Source: Actinomyces sp. ZJ308
GTDB lineage: Bacteria; Actinomycetota; Actinomycetes; Actinomycetales; Actinomycetaceae
DNA: 64,000 nucleotides
Assembly: GCF_011752065.1 (NCBI RefSeq)
Contig: NZ_JAAIJY010000008.1
Location: 26,262 to 90,261, forward strand
Reading direction: 5' to 3'
Every line of letters begins with the position of its first letter. The stretch's first letter is position 1. Below, in pieces: positions 57,763 through 64,000 of the stretch. The position numbers and the translations under genes were made by a program. Under the pieces are notes generated by a model. The model did no database searches. It had not been told where the DNA came from and saw only the letters and a program-made list of their open reading frames with translations.

Positions 57763-58770
57763 TCAGGCGGTGGTCTCGCGCAGCTCCAGGGCGGCGCGGT
57801 AGACCTCATTGGGGCGCAGGCCGGCCTTGCCGGCCGCCTGGGCGGCCGCGGCCTTGAGACGCATACCGGTCCCGGCCAGTGCCAGGGCCTCGCGCGCGGC
57901 GTCCTGCGGGCCGGCGGTGACGGGCTCGGCGCCGGCGACGACGAGGACCACCTCTCCCAGGACGCCGTCGGCGGTGGACCGGGCGAGCTCGGCCAACGGG
58001 GCTCGTCGCACCTCCTCATGGGTCTTCGTCAGCTCCCGGCACAGCGCCGCCGGGCGCCCATCGCCGAGGACCTCGGCCATGGCGGTCAAGGAGTCGTGGA
58101 CGCGACGGGGCGACTCCAGGAAGATCATGGTGCGCTCCTGGGTGGCCAGTGACTCCAGGGCCCGACGCCGCTCCCCCGGCTTGCGGGGCAGGAAGCCCTC
58201 GAAGCAGAAGCGGTCGGAGGCCAGGCCGGACAGGGCCAGGGCGGTCAGGACCGCGGACGGCCCCGGGGCGACGGTGACGGGCACCCGGGCACTGACGGCG
58301 GCCTGGACGAGCCGGTAGCCGGGGTCGGAGACCGACGGCATGCCGGCGTCGGAGACGACCAGGACGCGCCGGCCGGCGCGGGCCGCCTCAAGCAGCTCGG
58401 GGGCGCGGTCGCGCTCGTTGTGCTCGTGGAGGGCGATGATGCGCCCGTGGGGCTCGACGTCGAGACGTTGGGCCAGGGCGCGCAGCCGGCGGGTGTCCTC
58501 GGCGGCGATGAGGTCGGCCTGCTCCAGGCCGCGGCGCAGCCGCCGGGAGCCGTCGGAGGCGTTGCCGATCGGGGTGGCGGCCAGGGTGATGGTGCCACGG
58601 CGCAGGTCAGGGCTGTGGGCGACGAGCGCGCCGGCCGTGTCGGCCGTGTCGACCATGTCGGCAGCAGGGTCGGTGATGCCGTTGCCGTCGGCCTGGCCGC
58701 CCTGGTCGGGCTCGCCATCACGGCCGTCCCCGACGGCGGAGTGCTCTGCGGGCGGAAGGCTCTCAGTCAT
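57763..58770 (-). CDS. rsmI: 16S rRNA (cytidine1402-2'-O)-methyltransferase
   Basis: The SAM-dependent enzyme methylates the ribose of C1402 in the ribosomal decoding centre. It has 335 residues; the first 55 or so are an acidic, poorly conserved extension. The core has LAATPIGNASDGS, AAEDTRRLRAL, VSDAGMPSVSDPGYRLV, VAPGPSAVLTAL and CFEGFLPRK, all RsmI signatures. ATG at 58770 lies 7 nt after CATACT, so the mRNA may be leaderless. It is divergent from pmt, as in Mycobacterium. Confidence 0.92.
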   Translation of the reverse strand: MTESLPPAEHSAVGDGRDGEPDQGGQADGNGITDPAADMVDTADTAGALVAHSPDLRRGTITLAATPIGNASDGSRRLRRGLEQADLIAAEDTRRLRALAQRLDVEPHGRIIALHEHNERDRAPELLEAARAGRRVLVVSDAGMPSVSDPGYRLVQAAVSARVPVTVAPGPSAVLTALALSGLASDRFCFEGFLPRKPGERRRALESLATQERTMIFLESPRRVHDSLTAMAEVLGDGRPAALCRELTKTHEEVRRAPLAELARSTADGVLGEVVLVVAGAEPVTAGPQDAAREALALAGTGMRLKAAAAQAAGKAGLRPNEVYRAALELRETTA

Positions 58771-58811
58771 AGGACACAGTATGTCGCTGCGACCTTGATG
58801 GCGCCGCCGCC

Positions 58812-58817
58812 TAGACT
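58812..58817 (+). promoter_or_regulatory. -10 element of pmt, probable leaderless start
   Basis: TAGACT lies six bases before the pmt GTG at 58824. This spacing places the transcription start at or next to the start codon. There is no ribosome site in the 53-bp gap. Confidence 0.55.
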
Positions 58818-58823
58818 CGGGGC

Positions 58824-61049
58824 GTGACGACTCCGAGCGCGCTGTCTCCCGAACAGTCCCCCGAGCAGTCCCGTGACGGTTCCGCGGACCCGTCCACGGA
58901 GCAGGAACCAGGACAGGAATCCGCCCCGGCTGAGGCCGAGGCGCCGGGTACCGGGCCGGCCGACGCCGCCGGCGGGACCAGCAGCGCCGTCGGCACACGG
59001 GACGGCGAGACCGGCAGCGGCATCGGTCGTCAGGGGCGCACCGAGAACGAGCTGCGCACCCTGCTCGGGCTCGGTCCGGCGGGCTGGGTCATGCCCCGCG
59101 CCGTGAGGGTGCGCGGTTGGGTCGCCACCGGCGTCGTCGGCGTCATCGCCGCCCTGCTGCGCCTCATCGGGCTGAGCCATCCGAAGACGCTCATGTTCGA
59201 TGAGATCTACTACGTCAAGGACGCCTACGCCCTGTGGCACCTGGGCTATGAGGCGAACTGGGCGACGAACTCCGATGCGGCCTTCGCCTCCGGGGACTTC
59301 TCCGGCATGTCCACCCAGGCCGCCTACGTCGTCCATCCTCAGCTGGGCAAGTGGCTCATCGGTGCCGGGATGGATCTCTTCGGGCCGTCATCGTCCTTCG
59401 GCTGGCGCTTCATGCCGGCCGTCGCCGGGATCCTCACGGTCATGCTGCTGACGCGTCTGACGATGCGCCTGACCCGCTCCCCGTTGCTGGCGGGCCTGGC
59501 CGGCCTGCTCCTGGCGATCGACGGCGTGGCGCTGACCGAGTCCCGCATCGGCCTGCTGGACGTGTTCATCGGGTTCTTCGCCACCTTGTCCCTGTACTTC
59601 CTGGTGCGTGACCGGGAGTGGTCGCGGGCGAGGCTGGCCCGCAGGATGGCGTGGACGAGTCCCGGGGCGAGGCCGCCGCACGCCACGATCCGCCCCTGGC
59701 TGCTGGCCACCGGCGTCGCCCTGGGGCTGACCTGCTCCATCAAGTGGTCGGGGCTCTACCTCGTCGCGGTCGTCGGCGTCGCCGTCGTCGTGTGGGACAC
59801 CCTGGCGCTGCGACGAGTGGGAGCGCGGGCCTGGTTCCTGGAGGGCACGGTCGCCCAAGGCGTGAGCGACTTCTTCCAGACGGTGCCTGTGGCTGCCGCT
59901 GTCTACGTCGGGTGCTGGTGGTCCTGGTTCATCCACCCCCGCGCCTACAAGCACGGGTGGGCGCTTGAGCAGATCGAGAATCACCAGCCGGTGCCCTTCC
60001 CCTCCCTGCCCCACAGCATCAACGACTTCATCGCCTACCACCAGCAGATGTACGAGTTCCACGTCGGCCTGGCCTCGCCGCACACCTACCAGTCGAAGCC
60101 CTACGGCTGGCTGTTCCAGACGCGGCCTACCTCCTTCTTCTGGGAGGACAAGGCCCAGGTACCGCAGACCTGCTGGGGCGGGGACTGCATCCAGGCGATC
60201 ACCTCGATCGGCAATATCGTCATCTGGTGGTCCGCCGTGGTGGCGCTGGCGGCCATCGTCATCATCGGGGTCAAGAACCGCGACTGGCGGGTGTGGGTAC
60301 CGCTCATCGGCTACCTGGGCCTGTACGTGCCGTGGTTCCAGTACCGGGACCGGACGATCTTCACCTTCTACACGGTGGCCTTCGTCCCCTGCGTCGTGCT
60401 CGTCCTCGTGCTGGCGCTGGGCATGGCTGCGGGCCTGGTGCCGCCGCTGCCGGGGTCCAAGGCGGCCCGGGCGCAGGTGGCGGCTCTGAGGAACGGGCAG
60501 ATCGGTGCGGGCATTCGGCCCTGGCGCGGTGTGGGCGCCAGGTTCCTGGGCTTCGGTCCGCAGTTCGGGCGCACGCCGGTGTGGACTCCGCCGGTGGTGG
60601 AGACCGACCCGGGCATGTACCGCATCAGCGCGGAGACCCACGACGACGCAGCCGAGGGCGAGGCCGGTGCGCCCACCGGCCTGGCCGGCGCCGGCTCCCG
60701 AGCTGACGGGGCCGACCGGGCCGACCGGGCCGACACAGCGGAGGACCTGGCCGCGGCGGAGCTGACGGGGTATCTCGCACCGACAGCGTCGACGATCTCC
60801 GCGGCCCGCACCGCACCCGACCTCTCCGACGACGACCTGGAGGGAACCGGCCGACGCAGCCGGTGGACGGCGCTGGCGAGCTGGACGTCGGCACCCACGT
60901 GGCAGATCCGCAGTGAGGGCATCTCCCTCATCATCGTGGTCATGGCCCTGGCCTGCGCCGCCGCCGCCTTCTGGTGGCCGATCTGGACCGGGCAGAACGT
61001 CTCACGCACCTTCTGGCTCTACCACATGTTCCTGTCGTCCTGGATCTGA
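58824..61049 (+). CDS. pmt: Polyprenyl-phosphate-mannose:protein O-mannosyltransferase
   Basis: The GT39 membrane enzyme moves mannose from polyprenyl-phosphate-mannose to Ser/Thr of exported proteins. It has 741 residues. After a disordered N-terminus it has about 11 helices, the catalytic Asp126-Glu127 in LMFDEIYYVKDAY, HPQLGKWLI and the luminal YQSKPYGWLF. It is longer than usual (Rv1002c is about 520) because of an acidic, Ala/Asp/Thr-rich insert of about 155 residues (540-697) before the last helix, which ends FWLYHMFLSSWI. The GTG start is probably leaderless. Confidence 0.92.
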   Translation: MTTPSALSPEQSPEQSRDGSADPSTEQEPGQESAPAEAEAPGTGPADAAGGTSSAVGTRDGETGSGIGRQGRTENELRTLLGLGPAGWVMPRAVRVRGWVATGVVGVIAALLRLIGLSHPKTLMFDEIYYVKDAYALWHLGYEANWATNSDAAFASGDFSGMSTQAAYVVHPQLGKWLIGAGMDLFGPSSSFGWRFMPAVAGILTVMLLTRLTMRLTRSPLLAGLAGLLLAIDGVALTESRIGLLDVFIGFFATLSLYFLVRDREWSRARLARRMAWTSPGARPPHATIRPWLLATGVALGLTCSIKWSGLYLVAVVGVAVVVWDTLALRRVGARAWFLEGTVAQGVSDFFQTVPVAAAVYVGCWWSWFIHPRAYKHGWALEQIENHQPVPFPSLPHSINDFIAYHQQMYEFHVGLASPHTYQSKPYGWLFQTRPTSFFWEDKAQVPQTCWGGDCIQAITSIGNIVIWWSAVVALAAIVIIGVKNRDWRVWVPLIGYLGLYVPWFQYRDRTIFTFYTVAFVPCVVLVLVLALGMAAGLVPPLPGSKAARAQVAALRNGQIGAGIRPWRGVGARFLGFGPQFGRTPVWTPPVVETDPGMYRISAETHDDAAEGEAGAPTGLAGAGSRADGADRADRADTAEDLAAAELTGYLAPTASTISAARTAPDLSDDDLEGTGRRSRWTALASWTSAPTWQIRSEGISLIIVVMALACAAAAFWWPIWTGQNVSRTFWLYHMFLSSWI

Positions 61050-61057
61050 GGACGGCA

Positions 61058-61696
61058 TCAGGAAGAGGCGATGACGGTGAAGTGCTGGTCGCCGCCGGGG
61101 TGCTCCAGCTCGTCGACGACGGCGCGGGCGAGGTCCTCGGGGCTGATCCGGGAGACGCCCTGATCGTCGACGAGAAGCGTTGTGGTTCCGCGCCTGTAGG
61201 AACCGGTGCTGGTTCCCGGTCCGAAGAGCGCCGGAGGACTGAGATAGACCCACCCCCGGTACTCATGGTCCCGGCAGGCGCGGAGCTGCTCGAGGCTCGC
61301 CCGCGCCACCTCTCGCCATGCGGGCGGTACGACGGTCGGGTCGTCAATGACCAGGGTGCCGGGATGCGCGGGAGATCGCAGCGGAGCGGCACCCCCGACG
61401 ATGAGCAGCGGAGTCTCGCTTCTTGAGGCGGCGTCCAGGACCCCTCTTGTCATGCCCGCCAGGTCGCCCTCCTGGCCTGCAGGCGGACGGATGGCGACAA
61501 CGGCGGCATCGCACTCCTCCAGGAGGCCCGCGACGCCGTCGACGTCGGTCACGTCGACCAGGTGGGAGGTGAGGCGGTTGCCGGTCTGGGGGCGCTGCTG
61601 CCGTGATACGGCGGTGACGTCGTGGCCGCGGCCGGCCGCCTCACTGACGACGGCGGCGCCGGCCATGCCGGTGGCTCCGAGGACGACGATTCTCAT
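61058..61696 (-). CDS. NAD(P)-binding reductase-like protein
   Basis: The 212-residue Rossmann protein starts MRIVVLGATGMAGAAVV (GxTGxxG at 7-13) and continues with LVDVTDVDGVAGLLEECDAAV. It resembles the NAD(P)H-binding BVR-B/YwnB-type family of atypical short-chain dehydrogenases; it lacks an obvious YxxxK catalytic pair. Substrate unknown. Its ATG overlaps the stop of the transporter gene by 4 nt, so the two are co-expressed. Confidence 0.78.
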   Translation of the reverse strand: MRIVVLGATGMAGAAVVSEAAGRGHDVTAVSRQQRPQTGNRLTSHLVDVTDVDGVAGLLEECDAAVVAIRPPAGQEGDLAGMTRGVLDAASRSETPLLIVGGAAPLRSPAHPGTLVIDDPTVVPPAWREVARASLEQLRACRDHEYRGWVYLSPPALFGPGTSTGSYRRGTTTLLVDDQGVSRISPEDLARAVVDELEHPGGDQHFTVIASS

Positions 61697-62553
61697 GAGT
61701 GGTCCTTTCGAAAGAAGGGGAAGGAGGACGGAGGGATCTGCCCCGCGGCCATGGCGCTCAGGGCCGTGGCGAATCCCAGGAGCTGGGCGGCGGTGAGCAC
61801 CTCACCGGCCACGACGCGGCCGAGGAGAGCGGCCGTCAGCGGCGAGAGCAGGCCCAGTAGCGCCGTCGGCGTCACCGGTAGCCGGCGGACGCCTTCGAAC
61901 CAGACGAGGTAGGCGACCAGTCCTCCCACGAGTCCGAGCCAGCTGTAGCCCGCCACCGCGGCGGTATCGATGTCTTGCGGAATCCCGTCGATGAGGAGTG
62001 CGGGGACGGCAAGGAGCAGCCCTGCAGCGGTCAGTTGCCAGCCCGTCAGACTGAGGGCGCCGACGCCGTCGGGCCTGCCCCACCGTTTGGTGAGCACGAC
62101 CCCCAGCCCCATGGAGACGGCTCCACCGAGGCCCGCCGCCACGCCGAGGACGTCGAGCCGAGCCTGGGGTCCCAGCACCACGAGCGCCACACCGATGACG
62201 CCGATCACCGCCCACACCAGCCTTCGCGCCGATGGACTCTCCCCCAGGACGACGACGGCGAGGATGGCGACGATGATCGGCTGCGCGGCTCCGAGCGTCG
62301 CGGCCACACCGCCGGGCAGGCGCTGCGCGGCGACGAAGAGCAGCGGGAAGAAGCAGGCCATGTTGAGCGCGCCGAGTACGAGGCTCCTCCACCACCAGCC
62401 GCCTCGCGGCAGCCGTCGCGCGACCAGCAGCGCGAGAGCACCGGCGGGCAGCGTCCGCATGAAGGCAGCGAAGACCGGGTGGCCCGAGGGGAGCGCCTGG
62501 GTGGTGACCAGGTACGTCGTTCCCCACACAGTCGGCGCCAGGGCCGTCAGCAC
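61693..62553 (-). CDS. EamA-family (DMT) transporter, 5' end disturbed by IS element
   Basis: The protein has about ten hydrophobic helices in two EamA repeats, with ALNMACFFPLLFVAAQRLPG and AVVVLGESPSARRLVWAVIG in the first and GVRRLPVTPTALLGLLSPLT in the second, typical of drug/metabolite exporters. The only acceptable start in native sequence is GTG at 62553 (286 residues), which has no good ribosome site. The open frame continues upstream into the IS256-like element without a sensible start. The element probably removed the original start and promoter, so expression is doubtful. Confidence 0.75.
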   Translation of the reverse strand: MLTALAPTVWGTTYLVTTQALPSGHPVFAAFMRTLPAGALALLVARRLPRGGWWWRSLVLGALNMACFFPLLFVAAQRLPGGVAATLGAAQPIIVAILAVVVLGESPSARRLVWAVIGVIGVALVVLGPQARLDVLGVAAGLGGAVSMGLGVVLTKRWGRPDGVGALSLTGWQLTAAGLLLAVPALLIDGIPQDIDTAAVAGYSWLGLVGGLVAYLVWFEGVRRLPVTPTALLGLLSPLTAALLGRVVAGEVLTAAQLLGFATALSAMAAGQIPPSSFPFFRKDHS

Positions 62554-62641
62554 GATCCAGCCGGCACGATGGCGAGTGTCGGACTCCTCGGGCCGGTCAA
62601 GTCTCTTGATGTGGTGTAGAGGTCTTCGTGGAGTGTGGTTG

Positions 62642-63840
62642 TTAGTTGGTGAGGGAGGGGGCGTTGGGTAGGTTCCGGCTGCGGTTGAGGACGTCGAGGC
62701 TGAGGTAGCGGCGTCCTTCGGTCCACTCATCGGTCTGCTCTGCCAGGACGGCGCCAACCAGGCGGATAATGGCGTCTCTGTTGGGGAAGATACCTACTGA
62801 GTCGGTGCGGCGGCGGATCTCTCTGTTGAGGCGTTCTTGGGGGTTGTTGGACCAGATCTGTCTCCATACTTCGACAGGGAAGGCAGTGAAGGCCAGCAGG
62901 TCGGCTCGTGCGGCGTCGAGGTGGTCGGCAGCCTCGGGCAGGATCGTGTGGACGTAGTCCAGGAGGCGGTCGAACTGAGCCTCGACGGCTGCTGCGTCGG
63001 GCTGGTCGTAGACCGAGTGGAGCATGGCCTTGACAGCGGGCCACAGACTCTTGGGAACCACTGTCATCAGGTTGGCGGCGTAGTGGGTGCGACAGCGCTG
63101 CCAGGTCGCTCCGGGCAGGTTCGCGGCGATGGCCTCAACCAGGCCCGTGTGGGCGTCAGAGGTGACAAGCCGTACCCCCGTAAGCCCCCGGGCCACCAGG
63201 TCGGCGAGCAGCCCGTTCCAGGCCGCCGAGCTCTCGGTGGTGGCTACCCGCAGTCCTAGGACCTCGCGATGTCCGTCAGCGTTGACCCCTGTAGCGGTCA
63301 GGACCACCGCGCTGACCACGCGACCACCTTCGCGGACCTTCATGGTCAGGGCGTCGGCCGCCACGAAGGTGAATGGGCCTGCATCGCCCAGGGGCCGGTT
63401 GCGGAAGGAGGCGACCTGCTCGTCGAGCTCGGCCGCCATACGTGAGACCTGTGACTTCGACAGCGAGTTGATGCCCAAAGTACCTATCAGCTTGTCCATG
63501 CGCCGTGTGGAGACCCCGGCCAGGTAGGCGTCGGCAACCACTGTGATCAGCGCCGACTCCGCCCGTTTGCGGCGCTCAAGCAGCCAGTCGGGGAAGTACG
63601 AGCCGGTGCGCAGCTTGGGGACAGCCACGTCAATCGTGCCGACCCGGGTGTCCAGGTCCCGGTGCCGGTAGCCATTGCGCTGAGCCCGGCGCTCGGGCTG
63701 GCCTGACCGTACTCGGCACCGCACACCGCGTCAGCCTCGGCGCTCAGCAAGGAGTTGATCACCGTCTGCAGCAGGCTACGCATCAGGTCCGGGGAGGCCT
63801 GAGAAAGAGCCTCGCCAAGAAGGCGCTCAGGGTCGACAAT
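62642..63840 (-). pseudogene. IS256-family transposase, frameshifted and without start
   Basis: The main frame (62642 to about 63690) encodes the catalytic core of a Mutator-type DDE transposase: NGYRHRDLDTRVGTIDVAVP, FVAADALTMKVREGG, LVTSDAHTGLVEAIA and the E-containing NNPQERLNREIRRRTDSVGI. The N-terminal part (IVDPERLLGEALSQ, MRSLLQTVINSLLSAEADAV) is in another frame. Restoring one base near 63690 would join them as SPSRRAQRNG. No ATG, GTG or TTG occurs in frame upstream of 63783, so the 5' end is also missing. It is probably inactive. Confidence 0.85.
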
Positions 63841-63918
63841 ATGAGGAGCGGTCTGGAGTGCGTGGTGTTTCTCGGACAGGGGGAGTTTTTCTTCCCGTGA
63901 GTCGATAGGATGGAGACC

Positions 63919-64000
63919 ATGCCAGCAGCGAAATACTCAGAGGAGTTCAAGGCCCAGGTCGTGCGTGAGGTCATTGAGAAGGACCGCACGATCGCCTCGG
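63919..64000 (+). CDS. IS3-type transposase orfA, N-terminal fragment (window edge)
   Basis: ATG at 63919 follows GGATGGAG at 6 nt. The 27 residues present begin MPAAKYSEEFKAQVVREVIE, the usual start of the IS3 OrfA helix-turn-helix protein (KYSxEFKxxVV). The gene continues past the window. It lies divergent from the IS256 remnant. Confidence 0.8.
   Translation, partial: MPAAKYSEEFKAQVVREVIEKDRTIAS

Larger units (their letters stand above)
62600..64000. mobile_element. Decayed IS256-family element abutted by an IS3-type element
   Basis: A Mutator/IS256 transposase on the minus strand and the start of an IS3-type orfA on the plus strand lie head to head. I cannot place terminal inverted repeats; the left edge near 62600 is set by where transporter similarity stops. 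The right element runs off the window. Confidence 0.55.

Overview
The window is high-GC, densely coded DNA from an actinobacterium. Frequent GTG and TTG starts, Rpf-like G5 muralidases, a GT39 protein O-mannosyltransferase and the gene set around metG, tatD, rsmA and ispE all fit this. Several gene types (beta-propeller exoproteins, the MoxR/DUF58/FHA cluster, IS256 and IS3 copies) point to Actinomycetaceae, probably an oral Actinomyces. The genus is an inference; no rRNA gene is present.

Layout. At the left edge are prs, a short glmU and tRNA-Gln (1-1530), then an acyltransferase-3 and TetR pair (1733-3755). A surface-polysaccharide locus follows (about 4.0-25.5 kb): Wzz-type and Wzy-type genes, five recognisable glycosyltransferases plus one fucosyltransferase-like protein, a CDP-alcohol phosphotransferase, a Wzx-type flippase, a WbaP-type priming transferase and a TagD-like cytidylyltransferase. 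Inside it sit a DAP dehydrogenase, two related secreted beta-propeller proteins and a lipoprotein. At 25518 the cytidylyltransferase overlaps a 2098-residue Ig/Fn3 surface protein. That gene opens a signalling-like cluster: MoxR ATPase, DUF58, a transglutaminase-fold membrane protein without its catalytic Cys and His, RDD-FHA, Ser/Thr kinase, zinc-ribbon FHA, RDD-FHA and a small unknown protein (25518-45645).

From 45.8 to 61.0 kb lies a conserved housekeeping block: ABC-F, ispE, rsmA, two G5-domain muralidases, tatD, metG, a Gln/Pro-rich membrane protein, pncA, rsmI and pmt. The order prs/glmU ... ispE-rsmA-rpf-tatD-metG ... rsmI-pmt matches the Rv1018c-Rv1002c neighbourhood of Mycobacterium tuberculosis as I remember it. 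The roughly 44 kb between glmU and the ABC-F gene therefore looks like an accessory insertion of cell-surface genes. The right edge has an NAD(P)-binding protein, an EamA transporter whose 5' end abuts a decayed IS256-family element, and the start of an IS3-type orfA.

How the genes may work together (inference). The left half supplies a complete Wzx/Wzy-type polysaccharide machine, probably with a CDP-linked alcohol phosphate substituent. The middle cluster couples a giant exported adhesin-like protein to an ATPase/DUF58/transglutaminase-like membrane assembly and a kinase-FHA phospho-signalling set. The right block maintains peptidoglycan, translation and protein mannosylation. Most convergent gene pairs are separated by perfect GC-rich hairpins without obvious U-tracts.
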